From Loripinus fragilis (Eukaryota; Mollusca; Bivalvia; Lucinida; Lucinidae): a DNA stretch of 64,000 nt. Location of the stretch: NCBI GenBank assembly GCA_964019695.1, contig OZ026524.1, forward strand, positions 19,833,509-19,897,508. The letters are read 5' to 3'. Of this stretch, positions 35,203 to 46,361 are shown in pieces (the stretch's first letter is position 1; each line of letters begins with the position of its first letter). A program made the translations under genes and the position numbers. Below the pieces are notes generated by a model. The model was not told the origin of the DNA. It saw only the letters and a list, made by a program, of their open reading frames with translations, and ran no database searches.

Positions 35203-36714
35203 AGTGTTTCCAGGACTTAAGTGACCCCCGTTTTTTGCTAATTATTCTTTAATGGCGGTTTAAATTGAAAAATTAATTAGAGAAATGAATTTAGATATAT
35301 ACCACGTAATTGAATTGATTTTTTCCAAATAAATATGAGTTTTTGTATAGGCTGGGAATATTTAGAACGTTGGTGTGTTTTTGCTGCTCCTCTTTGAATT
35401 AGTCCCCAAGTGAACCTTGCGATATAAATAAAATATGGCTTTTACAGGTCAGTGGAGGTAATTCGTCAGGCCCACGGATAAGAGTGCGTAACAGCGAATT
35501 ATTTTTCCTATTTCTCAACCCAAAAATATGTTGTGTGTACTCAAAACAACCGTCTCGATGATTAGGTTCTTTTGAGCATCCAAAGCACGTGTTTAAACTG
35601 ATGAAGACAAACGCAACTTCACGCAAAAATTGCTTAACTGGCCCAATCTTCGTGCATTAAGCTATGATTCACTGCTTATACTGACTCACAATCTTCACTG
35701 TACATCTAAAGCCGATGCATTGAAAAGGCCTGTGTTTAAAAACGATTCAAGTAACAGTATTGTCTAAACCTTAAATAATGGCTGAATTTTCTTTCGAGAT
35801 AATTGTTTCCTAAAAACATGTCTTTCAGGAATACAAGTAGGTTATCAAAAGTATAGATCCATATAATGCTCAACATTTTAACCTGAACTCGACTTCGGCT
35901 GTTGACACAGTTAACCAGCGAAATAGCTTTAGCAGGCAATTATTTGATGCTCTTTAAGTTTAATGTATATCCTCAATTCGCTATTTCTCGTCAACTCTCT
36001 AATTTGCTTGAATTGTCGTCATAAACTCTTTACTTACTAGTGTTGCTGCTGATTACATTTGCAAACAATTTGGACCCAGATCAGGACCGACAAAACGTCG
36101 GGCATGATCTGGATCCAAATTGCTTGTCATTCTACTGATATTCCCGAAAGATCATTTTAGAAAAAACAACAAGAAACAAACTGATTTTGAAAAGAAATAT
36201 CAGCAGACGACAAAACCATGACAAATTACCTAGAAGGCAAAAAGAGTCAATGAATTGAATTGGAAGGTGCTACATGTCCATGCATGTTTCATGCTTAAGC
36301 CTCATATTTGCCTGCTTTCAAAACGACATGGTCTAGGAACCCTATAGACCTTTACAATTGCGTATGTGCGTGCGTGTGTGTGTCAAAATGATGACGAGTG
36401 AGGTTTGTGGAATAGATTTTCGTGGAATCATTGGATATAGATATTCATGTAGGCTAGTACAGATCATCATAGCAATGCAAATATGCCACGTGTATCTATT
36501 AGGTACACATAGGTATATTCACAGGGAAAAACAACTAAGTTGTTCTTTTGTACAGGGGAATGGGGCTTCAGTTACAAATAAGGGCGTCTCCCAAAAATAA
36601 GTTTTAGTTACGCGGTGTGCATTTAAATCCAAGTGCTAAATGCCGTTCTTCTAAGTCCAATTTAAAGCTGTTTAAAAAAAGAAAAACGCGGGTCACTTAT
36701 AACCTGGAAACACA
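35203..36714 (+). mobile_element. 1.5-kb DNA transposon, copy 1 (uninterrupted)
   Basis: Inverted ends AGTGTTTCCAGGACTTAAGT and CTTATAACCTGGAAACAC, extending inward through GACCCCCGTTTTT-like sequence, bound 1512 bp. A second copy in opposite orientation is at 58962-62150; after removing its nested insert it is about 1500 bp, so the pair is full length. The interior contains a GTCTCAATGAGAC palindrome repeat, two CAGATC hairpins and a (GT)-rich stretch, but no readable transposase. The short frame at 35399-35626 recurs in the other copy yet contains nothing like a known protein. It lies in intron 6. Confidence 0.8.
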
Positions 36715-36864
36715 TTAATGCCAGTAGAGACGTGCAGCGCTTTACAATATTTTTGGCCCCTTTGTTTGATTTCTCAGCACAAGTGCTCAGCGTGGAGACT
36801 ATTTTACTCGGCTTTACCGCTTATACGACTTGAAATCTTGCTTTAGCTGGGGGATTTAGTAGGT

Positions 36865-37095
36865 ATTTTGTTGCTGTTTGTTGTTGTTGCTGCTGCTGCT
36901 GTTGTTGTTCTTGTTGGGGGTTGTTGTTGTCTTTTTGTCTTTTTTTTTTGGGGGGGGGGGGTTGTTTTGAGGTTTCCTTTACTGTTTTCTTTTGTTCGTG
37001 TTTTGTACACGGTTTTTGGGGGTTGTGTTTTTTTTTGTTGTTGTTTTTTTTGTCTTGTTTTGTTAATATGTTATTATGTTGTTGATTTGTTATTA
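36865..37095. repeat. T/G-rich low-complexity tract
   Basis: GTT, GCT and GTTT microsatellite runs with poly-T and poly-G of up to 12 bases. Long open frames on both strands (polyglutamine-like on minus, Val/Phe-rich on plus) follow from composition. Confidence 0.9.
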
Positions 37096-37379
37096 TTCTT
37101 TTGTCTGCAGTGAGAAGCATACAGCATCGATTACGTTATGATTGTTTTGTTCATCACCACTTCAGAAGAAACCCTTGTCTGCTTTTGCCGACTGTTAAAA
37201 ATGTTTCAGAATCTTCATCTCCAAATGGTGTAGACTCAGATCAGACTGCTCCTGTCTGCTTCTTTACTTACACTAGTCAAATGATGTTGGCAAAACATGC
37301 AGCAGATGACTAAAGCAAACGGCAATGTCATATAATTTAGCAGGCTATTTAATGGTTAAAATTAATGCACTATTTTCAG

Positions 37380-37515
37380 CTGTCAGAATCGCGGTTGGTA
37401 GTAGGAGAACACGAGCAACCAAAGGAGGTCAAGATGATATCTACCGTCCCCATTGTGTGTGCTGGAGCTGCGGCTCAGGGCTGCCATCTTGAAGTTTATT
37501 TGGAACCCAATAACC
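37380..37515 (+). CDS. VWDE: VWDE-like gene exon 7
   Basis: After ATTTTCAG, residues 275-319 read LSESRLVVGEHEQPKEVKMI, then STVPIVCAGAAAQGCHLEVY. The exon ends AACC|GTATGT on phase 1; the split codon is completed by AT of exon 8 (His320). 'P-VC....GC-L-VY' fits the region just before the vWD domain in VWDE, where paired cysteines recur. The exon has no ATG near its start and would be missed by simple frame searching. Confidence 0.8.
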
Positions 37516-37571
37516 GTATGTTACATGTAATGAGCTAAATGGTTTAAACTAAATGTGCAGTAGATGACGTG

Positions 37572-37796
37572 CTTCGTGCCAACCAAGAGTGATAGTGACG
37601 TAATACTTTGTTTACAATTGCTAAATAAAACACTAACGTGTACACTTTCTTTGAGCATACGCGAATCGATACATCACTTGTGTATCAATCCTATCTTTTT
37701 GATAGGATTGATACACAAGTGATGTATCGATTCTAAGTCCCTGATATCTTTGTAAACAAAAACATGACGTCACTGTCACTCTTGGTTGGCAGGACA
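37572..37796. mobile_element. TA-type MITE, family A, near-palindromic copy
   Basis: Ends CGTGCCAACCAAGAGTGATA and CACTCTTGGTTGGCAGGACAG are inverted. The centre is a second palindrome, TGTGTATCAATCCTATC / GATAGGATTGATACACA, so most of the 225 bp can fold on itself. Confidence 0.8.
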
Positions 37797-37799
37797 GTA

Positions 37800-38330
37800 C
37801 ATGTATTCACGTTATAAACAAAAAACGCCAAATATGATATCGCGAAATACAGTTTCGAATTCATTTACACAATAAGCAATAAAATGGACAAACATTTTTA
37901 GTATGCTGGTATCTTTATCGATAAACCAACTTTTCAATGGAAGAGTATGTTTCAACACGTCTTAAAAGGAAAGTTGCAAGCGAAAGTATATGCATGAAGT
38001 ACTGGTTAACCGCTAAGTGAAGCTTGCCCCGGGAAAAATGTGGTTAAGTATACTGGTCGTCTTGACATGACCATATCTGTTGACTGAGCTGTAGAGAATC
38101 ATAACAAGGCAAAATTAAAGGAAAGAATATGCTCAACATTTGAAGCATATTTAAAATTCCTTCAGGAGTAGCCCTAATGAGAATAGAATATAATTTTAAA
38201 GGGCATTAATTTGAAAACCTTCCAAAATTAAACTACGCCAATATATCAGTCTTTTAAAATCTCCAAATTTTGATGCCAAGAAGTGTTTTACAGAAGTACA
38301 AAAATGGCTGTCTGTGCAGTAGTGGTAGGC
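37800..38330. other. Intron 7 sequence, nothing recognised
   Basis: AT-rich intronic DNA with no recognised element. Confidence 0.5.
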
Positions 38331-38556
38331 ATTAGTTTGCTATTATCTAAGACCAAGACCAACACTACAATGCCTCCTTAAAGTTTAGCACTGCATTAAT
38401 TGAGTATTGATTTTAAGGGTATGGAACTTATTTAAATAAAAAAATGTTTTATGTATCTGTAGATCTTAATAAAATCTTTGATCATATGTATTGCACTAAG
38501 CCTGGCAAATTATTAAATATTCAAAACGTCATGTTGAAAAATAGACACTTAACTAA

Positions 38557-39940
38557 TGCTTAGTTCACACCAACGGCGCTTAAAGCGGCGTGCAAAGCGG
38601 CACCAAAGCGTAACAAAGCTTGATTAAAGCGGCAGGGTCGTAATAGATCGTGGGGAAGCTTGGAGTAAAGCAGGACATTCGGCAAGAGCGCCATACTTTT
38701 TTGAACTGTTTAAAAATTTTGGGCGCTCTGTCACGAATTGATTAAAGCGCCGAGAGCGTATCAAAGCTTAACAAAGCGTAACAAAGCGCAGCAAAGCTTG
38801 ACTCAAAGCGTAGGAAAGCTTAACAGAGCTTGGTTCAAAGCGGGGACCCCAGTCTTCACGGTCTGTCACCACTTGACATGCTTCGTTAAGATGTCTCAAG
38901 ATTTGCTACGATCTGGCATGAAGATCTGACACGAGGTCAGACGCTTTCATCAAGATCTGATACGCTTTGTTACGCTTTCATGAAGGACTCTCACGCTTTC
39001 ACACGAATTGAGACGCTTTGATTAAGGATTGACACGTTTTGTTAGGCTTTGTTACGCTTGGCAAGCTTCCTCACGCTCTCTCACGCTCTTTCACTCTCTC
39101 CTCCGCCTCAAGGGCTATGATGTAGTTATACAGCAGGGAGGCAAACATCATGTCTTCTTCAGATAGATCATGCTCTGGTTCATCTGGAATTTCTGGATCT
39201 TGTTGTTCTGCCATCGTGTTCTGGAATCAAAGATGCAATGATTTTGTGGATCTGCTGCATCTTTATTTATAGCTCTGGATCAAAAGCGGCATGAAATCGG
39301 CGATCTTGACATTTTCCAATGCGTTACAGAGCTGAACAGAGCGTAACAATGCACAACAGAGCTTGATAATCATATCAGAAATAGTAAATGAGTATGATCA
39401 GGAAATACCACAATCACAAACTGCAGACAACCCCGTGGCATCATAAGGAAGAGCCGCTCAACCACACGAGACACCAGGAAGACAAATTAAGCAAAGCAAT
39501 CAGCTCTCTCTTCCCCATCAAGATGATTGCAATACTAAAATGGACATAAAGTAACGTACAACAAAACATAGAACAATTACAGACTCCCACAATGGGAGTA
39601 ACAATAAACAGAAAGTCAACAACAACAGAACCACCGCCTTAGAACGGACAGAGCCTTATTTAAAGCGTCATAATCGCATCAAAGCGTAATAAAGCTTATC
39701 AAAGCTTATCAAAGCGTGATTTCAAGCGTAACATAGCCTCATCATAGTGGGATCAAATCGTGAGGAAACGTAACAAGTCGGGCAATAATTCGTCCCCCAA
39801 TTCGTATCAGAGCGTATCAGAGCTTATCAGAGCGTAACATTACCTAGGAGATCGTGATATTTTTGGAAAAGTTAATAAAAATGATGGCGCTTTGCTCGCT
39901 GATTTAAATCGCGGCATTCGCCGTTGGTGTGAACCAGATA
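38557..39940. mobile_element. 1.4-kb non-autonomous DNA transposon with AAAGCG subterminal arrays (Harbinger-like)
   Basis: Inverted ends TTAGTTCACACCAACGGCG and CGCCGTTGGTGTGAACCAGA bound the element, which is inserted into a repeat whose near-empty version is at 8830-9075. Dozens of short motifs AAAGCG(T/G), AAAGCTT and their complements fill both flanks: forward at 38577-38840, reverse at 38885-39105, forward again at 39310-39365 and 39655-39850. A 47-codon minus-strand frame (39071-39214) resembles the start of a transposase-associated frame. The exact target duplication was not resolved. Confidence 0.7.
39071..39214 (-). pseudogene. Truncated N-terminal fragment of a possible Harbinger-type transposase
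   Basis: ATG at 39214 opens MAEQQDPEIPDEPEHDLSEE followed by DMMFASLLYNYIIALEAEE and RVKERERA, stop at 39071. An acidic start followed by a hydrophobic helix and an Arg/Glu-rich run is how many HARBI1-like nucleases of invertebrate Harbinger elements begin; this is a resemblance only. The frame ends where the AAAGCG-type repeat array begins, so the repeats appear to have replaced the rest of the gene. Confidence 0.35.
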
Positions 39941-40239
39941 TAAGTTAGTACTTAATTTAAAGGAGGCATCTTAAATTGGGCCCAGAGCATTATAGTTCCA
40001 TGTTGAAATAGCCCCTAAAGCACACAAATTGACTGCAGCAAGAGACAAGCGTTTCGATAGTCTATCTTGAATTACAGTGGAAATAAGGCTTTACATTAAA
40101 CGTGAATCTGCTAACAGAAGTTTCACAAGAAACACCAAACCATATGACGTCTCATTATAAAGGAACTCTAGCGATAAGGCGTGTATGTTCCCTAGTTGAA
40201 CACGATAACAAGCACAAATTTTTCAAACTGTCCAAATGC

Positions 40240-40614
40240 TTAAAGCTGCATAGTCTGTAACTTTTGATCTTCTAATTTTAAAAATATTTTTTTTATTTTT
40301 CAAGAACACAGTAAAAATACTCAAATTCACGTAAACATTTTACCATTTTCGTAAATCTTAACAAGTTATCACTATCAAAACAACTGCATTTATGTTAAAA
40401 TCCAACGGTCTAGAATTATTGGAGGGACGCAAATAATTACCAACAGTAGAATTAAACACCTATTTGATAAGATCATTCACTTTTCCATGCAGTTTTCAGC
40501 TGTACTGAACATTTTTATTGTGAAAACATAGCTTAATTCTACTTTTACAAATGATTTAAAAAGAACATAAAAATTTTCGAAAAATTTTCATAGTTACAGA
40601 GTATGCAGCTTTAA
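40240..40614. mobile_element. MITE family B, copy 3 (best preserved ends)
   Basis: TTAAAGCTGCATAGTCTGTA at the left and TTACAGAGTATGCAGCTTTAA at the right form clear inverted ends of about 23 bp. Length 375 bp. Confidence 0.85.
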
Positions 40615-40619
40615 TATAA

Positions 40620-42180
40620 AAGTCACGCATTATAGAAGTAAAATATTATTTCGTATTTTTAAAGCAGCGAAAACTTGCGATTCCCACTGACACCCCTCAT
40701 TTTACACCTTCATACTGGGTACCGTTTTGATCAAATCATGAGTAACCACATTGACACTTTTCACGAATTAAACAAAAAAAACAGAATTGACATTCAATTC
40801 AAAAAATTGATATATTCATACAGCGTGTGCGTACGTAATATGCATGAAGACATGACTTTTGTCATTGGAAAGTTGAATTTTGTGTCATATCAAAATATCG
40901 CTACATACATACATACACAACATATGTAAATGGCATCTTAGGTATTGTGGGGACATTGTTGTAAAGGCTAAAGACTAACAAACATCAACCGCTTTGTAAA
41001 ACGCACCTTTTTTCTAATTTAGGCACCAACTGTACAAATAATTATAATCAACGGTTTTATGCATGGTAGAACAACTGTTAACCCTGAGTTATAGGTAGTT
41101 TTCTCATGTATATAAATGATAATGGCGCGTAGAGTACGTGCTCAAAATGAATTTTCATTCTAAACGAGGCAGAGTAATTCCCTTTTTATATTTGAAATAT
41201 TGGATGAGTGCAATAACGACTGGTCTATATGTCTTTGATGAATATAGAACAGAACAGAACAGACGTTATTTTAACAAATAAAGTAAACGTCTCATTTAGG
41301 GAAACAGTCGGCCTAATCGCTAAAAATCCGCAGCAAATTTAGAAAATGTTGTTAGGTGTCGTCTTTGTAATTTCACCTGCTGCAGTTGTACATGGCGGTT
41401 AGATGGTTAATTCCAGTTTAATTATAATTTTAAAATGTTCGAGCATGACTTCATTGGCATTATGGCTCGCCACTGTTTGCCAATAGCCCTTAATCAGACA
41501 GCTGTTAATCAAATTATGATGAAAGTCCTTGTTTGTTTGTTTTGATTCTTTGCGTCTCAGTCAACAGCTATGGCCATGTTGAGACTGTCAGTTCACGAAA
41601 CCACACTTTTTTTCTTGGCAAGCTTGACCAAGCAGTTAACCAGTTCTTGGTGCACATACTTTTGCTTGTACCGACAACAACCTTTCTTAAATCAGTAGAA
41701 GGAGGAGAATGACTGTAGAAATTATTTCATGATCAATCACTCCGAAAGTATGAGACAGGTCTAAGGTCAAATTTGTACTACCTGGATCTGTAGTCAGACA
41801 CGTGACTGACTGCGCTACGAGCCAGGTTAATTGGCAACACTTTTATTATTTAATATTGCTGGTCACCAATAGCTATCATAGTGCCAAAGTAGAATGAGCT
41901 TGCTAAAATACATGTTGCATCACTCTCTCAATGCAACTAGCAACACTTATATGCTGACCAGAATACCATGGTGAGCTGTGCCTTGGTACTTTTAAATACT
42001 CCAAACATAGGACGTCTTGGTGGTGTGCTTGTATGAAACCTCCGTATACCTGGTGACTGTGGAAATAATGTGTTAAGAGTTAAATTTTAGGTCAAGTTTG
42101 CATGTATACCATGTCAATCTGAGCTTCGGTAGTTCAAACCTTCCAAATATACTTCGATCTCTTTTATTATATCATTTCTT
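40620..42180. other. Intron 7 remainder, nothing recognised
   Basis: AT-rich intron. The open frame 40675-40929 has no recognised domain. A partial tRNA-like word (TAGCGCAGTCAGT on the minus strand, 41800-41825) lacks a B-box partner. Confidence 0.45.
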
Positions 42181-42185
42181 TATAG

Positions 42186-42394
42186 ATGATTTTAAAACAA
42201 CCACAGCGTGTACAGTGACGCTCAAGCCAACCGACTGGAACCCTCTGACCCATCAAGCTGTGGCGAAATTTGATGTGTTGGCAGAGAGAGACTTCAAAAA
42301 TGACAAAGACAAGAATCTAGTTATGCATTTCAGTAAAATATTCAGTGTCGATTCACCTCCTATCTTCAACAATTATCAGATCCCCTATTTGCAG
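42186..42394 (+). CDS. VWDE: VWDE-like gene exon 8: region before the vWD domain
   Basis: Starts after TCTTTATAG and ends TTG CAG|GTATGT on phase 0. Residues 321-389 read DFKTTTACTVTLKPTDWNPL, then AVAKFDVLAERDFKNDKDKN and VMHFSKIFSVDSPPIFNNYQ. A similar 'C-V-LKPTDWNP..H--A' passage followed by a conserved hydrophobic/acidic stretch precedes the vWD domain in VWDE. Strong continuous frame and good splice signals at both ends. Confidence 0.9.
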
Positions 42395-43100
42395 GTATGT
42401 TTGTGATTTTGTCTGTTTACCGTTTGTATTCTGGAAACCCCCAAACGTGTACTTTTACAAACAGTGAAAGCCCAGATGAAATGCCCCAAAATGCGACATT
42501 TAATCAGTGTCTACACAGTCTGTTAGGGTTAAAATGACCTTCAGAAACAGAAATACATTTTATCAGAATCATAACCTGACACCCCTAGACAAGTACAAAG
42601 GGCCGTTCCAAGTTTATTGTATAAAACCAGAAGAAATAATATATTAGTATACAAAAGGCTAAAATGCCTATGTTTTAAACAGCTCTAGATAACTTGAAAA
42701 CACATTTTTACCAAAATGGCGACGCTCATCTTATTAATTTACATAAACACTAATTGTGATGCTCATAAGTTGTGGCGTAGGGAGTACATTATCTCATAGC
42801 CAAATTTTGTCTTCTGCTAATAACCTTTGCAAACAGTTTGGATCCGGATCAGAACGAAAAAATGTCGGGCCTGATCTTGACTCCAACCCTTTTGGCTCAT
42901 GGAGATTTATTACTGAAAATGTGAATGCTTTTTATATCTCTAAGTTTGCATATTCCTGGCTTGCTAACCAAGTTAAAAAAACACAAGTCATAACCACTGA
43001 TAAATTCCAGGAATTCAGTCTTGGACAGCCTTCTATAGAGCCCGTTTACATTCCAAGTAAGAACTTTAAGATGCTGTTCTTGACCCTTTATTTTGTTGCA
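42395..43100. repeat. Intron 8 start with CAGATC hairpin
   Basis: A palindrome at about 42826-42890 (AACAGTTTGGATCC.GATCAG and CTGATCTTGACTCC) belongs to the CAGATC hairpin family. The open frame 42756-43106 spans it and is not considered a gene. Confidence 0.55.
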
Positions 43101-43102
43101 TT

Positions 43103-43554
43103 TTGAGATCTTGTTGTTTTTGCTCCTGTTCAGTTTTGTACTCTAGGCCATTTATGAATAACTTCTTGCTTTCCAGCTTTACCGTTTTGTCATTTTTCTT
43201 CTCTTTGTTCATTACCAGATATAACGCTTTTCTCGCTTCTCTCACTTACTGTGGCCATTGCATATCAACGTCAACATTGTGCAGTGCCACTAATTCTGCC
43301 TACTCGTATGATGCCTTTCACATAGCTTCCCTTTTTGTAAAAAAAGTAAAATTTAGAAACTATAAGTCTATGTGCGTTCTGTTTCTATACCCAACCTTGT
43401 GCACTCTCTCGAATATTAGGGTTTTTGATGCCATCTTTAAATGCTCATCACAGAGCTTTTTCACTAAGAAATCGCAAACTTCTTCCCCATCAGATTCTGG
43501 GATGTCGTAAGTTATCTCTAATTGACCTGCTCTGATGATCCGTAATTTTGTCAA
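43103..43554 (-). pseudogene. L1-type retrotransposon ORF1 remnant
   Basis: Minus strand: a frame starting at 43554 reads SDGEEVCDFLVKKLCDEHL and IFERVHKVGYRNRTHIDL, followed after stops/shifts by VREARKALYLVMNKEKKN and DKTVKLESKKLFINGLEY. 'FERVHR-G-', 'VREARKALYPVM' and 'NDKTVKL--DKL-INGK-Y' are successive signatures of the ORF1 RNA-binding protein (transposase_22/RRM type) of L1/Tx1-like LINEs. Reverse transcriptase is not present. It is antisense to the host gene within intron 8. Confidence 0.75.
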
Positions 43555-43774
43555 AATATTTTATGGAAGAGTCCTCCGAATCTTTACATCACTCTTTCAA
43601 TGAATTAATCCCACTTTTTGCTTTCTCTATTTCTTTCCTTCCATCATCACTATTATTAATGATAGGAATTACTATATATGTTTGGCATCGTCTGTCAGAT
43701 CAGCGCCCAACTTGGGGGGTTAGGGCTGCAGGCTTGTGTTTGGGCATAATAAACATATGCATCTGCTTTGACTG

Positions 43775-43905
43775 AAATGTTAGTAAATGTGGGTGGAATG
43801 TTAGTAAATGTGGGTGGAATGTTAGTAAATGTGGGTGGAATGTTAGTAAATGTGGGTGGAATGTTAGTAAATGTGGGTTAAATCTTAGTAAATGTGGTGG
43901 AAGTC
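43775..43905 (+). repeat. 21-bp tandem repeat, about 6 copies
   Basis: Unit GAATGTTAGTAAATGTGGGTG repeats with almost no change; the last copies are altered. Confidence 0.95.
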
Positions 43906-44730
43906 TGTGACACCACCGCGCTTATGTTGGGGCTGAGACATGTGAAACCCATTTTCTGTGATAAATTCATTATGGGGGACTCTTTTTGAGCTGTAGGAAT
44001 CATATAAGTAAAAAAATGTCACTGCTTGTACCAGAGCCACTTGTGTCTTTGTTGACAGCACTCACCCCACCTGCATGTGCGTTAGCCTGTGCACAATGGC
44101 TGCCTTTGAATTCATTCAGGATATCAATGGTGAACTTGCCTTTTGCTTTGTCATTTTCTTTTTGCAAGATGGTATCTCTTTTTTATCAAATCCAGTTGCC
44201 GAAACGAAGCTGAATAACTCTTTTTATCATATCCACTTTTTTCCATAAAAGATGTAAAACTATTTTATTAAGTTATTTTTACTGAGCGATCCAAAATACG
44301 CCTTCACTCATTAAAAGTCAATATATGAAAAATATGGAAGAAAGACCAATGATCAAAATTCACACTTCAAACTTCTCAGTTCTGACTTTGCATTTCATAT
44401 TTTTTTATATAAATGAAGGAAAAAGACCAATATTGACTTCAAAATTCACAGTTTAAGTTTCACACTTCACAGTCCCTACTTTATATTTAAACAACATATT
44501 TCACACTTCATTGCTAATTGCTCAATTCAAATGTCAACTTCACAATGTATGCTTCAAGCTTCTTGTTTTAATGATGCCATATTCAATTGGAACAACGAAA
44601 TACCTGGATATATTCTTGTTTCTTTATATTCTGTTCAAAATAAATGGTATTTAATATATTATAAAACATATAGTATGCAGTTGATCGATAATAACAGAAG
44701 ATAGTTAGTTATCCAAAACCTTTCTGTTTC
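43906..44730. other. Intron 8 remainder
   Basis: AT-rich. Bases 44340-44530 contain irregular repeats of TTCACACTTCA/TTCACAGTT. No gene is recognised; the open frame at 43986-44213 has no recognised domain. Confidence 0.5.
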
Positions 44731-44735
44731 AATAG

Positions 44736-44827
44736 GTTCTCACAAAAGACAAGAAAACCTCAAGATGTTACTGTACAGGGGATCCTCACTGTGTAACCCT
44801 TGACCGAAATAATGATCCAGCCCACAG
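44736..44827 (+). CDS. VWDE: VWDE-like gene exon 9: start of the vWD domain
   Basis: After CAATAG, residues 390-419 read VLTKDKKTSRCYCTGDPHCV, then TLDRNNDPAH, ending CACAG|GTAGGC on phase 2. CxCxGDPH-xTxD is the defining start of a von Willebrand factor type D domain (disulfide and Ca2+-binding acidic residues; GDPH at about 404-407). The phase-2 end is met by the single leading G of both exon 10a and exon 10b. No stop or shift is present. Confidence 0.92.
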
Positions 44828-45262
44828 GTAGGCTTTCTGATTACATATCAAACTTCCTAAGCATTATGGTTGTCCTAAATGATCATAATTGAGTCGCAGC
44901 ATTGGAAAACAACAATGTGTTTGTGTGTACGAGAAGACTCAGATCAGATCAATTAAGCTAAGTTAAGCTTTCAGTGGCTTTGGATGCTGTCCATTCTAAG
45001 GCAGCGAGTCTGTTGTTGTCTACTGTAAATTTAGAAATATTCGCGAGAATTTTATTTGCGTGAAAGGCGTTAGAACACATATTTGCGACGTTGAAAATTT
45101 GCGACAAATGCATGATTTACCTATATCAGTAATCGATATAGTGATTTCGCCAATTCGAGAGTATTGTATTTTTTACGAAACTTCGCATATGCGAAGTTTC
45201 GCGAAAATAAAACCCTCGCGAATATTTCCGAATTTGCAGTAATCTTTGTTGATTTATGCTCC

Positions 45263-45265
<3 letters not shown>

Positions 45266-45309
<44 letters not shown>
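45266..45309. repeat. (GT)n microsatellite
   Basis: About 22 GT dinucleotides in intron 9. Confidence 0.95.
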
Positions 45310-45312
<3 letters not shown>

Positions 45313-45329
45313 CTGTTTTGTTATGCAGT

Positions 45330-45510
45330 GTTGTGTGTGCTTTCTAGTTTTACAAGCATCTCCTTGGGGAAGAGAGAGCTGGTTGCTTTACCCTTATCGT
45401 ATTCTTGCTGCCATTTGGCTGCTCTTCCTCACGGTGCGGTGGGTTGGTCTGCCGTGTGTGATTGTCTCATTTCCTAGTCATAGTCACTTACTTTTTGACA
45501 TCCGCTCAGT
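45330..45510 (+). repeat. Dispersed repeat, second copy of the 18000-18200 family
   Basis: Shares GGTGGGTTGGTCTG-like, TGATTGT, CATTTCCTAGTCAT and TACTTTTTGACA. Overlapping plus-strand frames come from the neighbouring (GT)n and this repeat. Confidence 0.55.
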
Positions 45511-45998
45511 CTGAACAGTCTTCCCTGTCTGCATTGAAAAAACTTGGATCAAATTTTCCCAATGAACCCACAGTGAAAACTGATCAGAATTGGCGGATGC
45601 CCAGTTTGATCTGAGTCTTAGCTGAATGTACACTTGTTGGTTGGATTCGTCATATAATAGGATACAGTTATTTTATGCTTGTTTTTGTAAAGTCAAAAGT
45701 ATTGCTTCGAGGAGTCCTGGAAGACCTGATGCACTATTGCATGAGGCCGAAGGTGATCAGCTAATGATAAGACCAGCCTGTGTATCATCGTACTCTCATC
45801 AGATCTCGAGCTGTAATGTTTGCCTAAATCTCACCACATTTGAGCAATACTTAAACTGAACAACCTTCGCTGTCTGCGATTTTACTACGACACCTACAAG
45901 ACAGGTACAAATGCAAAAACCAAATATAAATAATCTTGGAGACAGTTTAATTATTGCATTGTACCGAATTGCAGATAATTGATTTGACCTTTATTAGC

Positions 45999-46266
45999 CA
46001 ATATAGGGGAGAGAAGCCGCCATGGTGTAGGGGATAAACCTATGTCTTGTAAACCAAGGGTCGCAGGTCTGATTCCCGGCTTCTCCCAGTCTGTCGGATG
46101 AGACTTTAAGCCGTTGCCCCGTCTTCTGAGACGCTTTAAAACCAGAACCACTGCCGGTTGAGCCTTCGGGAGTTCCTGGACATAGAACCACAAAAAGCAT
46201 AAACCCACCCGGACAGTACTGGTACAGCCAAGGAACACGGCCACAAAAACAATATAGGGGAGAGAA
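45999..46266 (+). mobile_element. tRNA-derived SINE with perfect 17-bp target-site duplication
   Basis: CAATATAGGGGAGAGAA occurs exactly at 45999-46015 and again at 46250-46266. Between them (46016-46249) is a tRNA-like head with A-box TGGTGTAGGGG and B-box GGTCTGATTCCC. A body containing GTCGGATGAGACTTTAAGCC follows, which resembles a central domain shared by several molluscan SINE families. The perfect duplication indicates a recent LINE-mediated insertion. It lies in intron 9. Confidence 0.92.
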
Positions 46267-46361
46267 CCTATCTTCAAGACAGTTCACTGTTCATGTTGAA
46301 TAGAATAGACCGCGGCACATCGACACAATAACCGATAATAATAAAAGAATAAAATATAATA

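Noticed and set aside
35399..35626. Minus-strand frame shared with 61708-61956 (75-82 codons, TCFGCSKEP... and DELPPLTC)
   Set aside because: It is shared because both loci are copies of the same transposon and covers its palindrome repeat. No known domain, no third copy tested, and no better conservation than flanking non-coding sequence.
36821..37120. Long frames with poly-Gln/Lys (minus) and Val/Phe (plus)
   Set aside because: Explained by GTT/GCT microsatellite and poly-T/G composition.
38738..38929. Plus-strand frame rich in Thr/Gln/Ser/Lys
   Set aside because: Produced by the AAAGCG motif array of the MITE.
41765..41830. tRNA-like word TAGCGCAGTCAGT on the minus strand
   Set aside because: No B-box at a suitable distance and no cloverleaf pairing.
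45951..46287. Minus-strand frames of about 100 codons
   Set aside because: They lie across the SINE with target duplications and are antisense to it.
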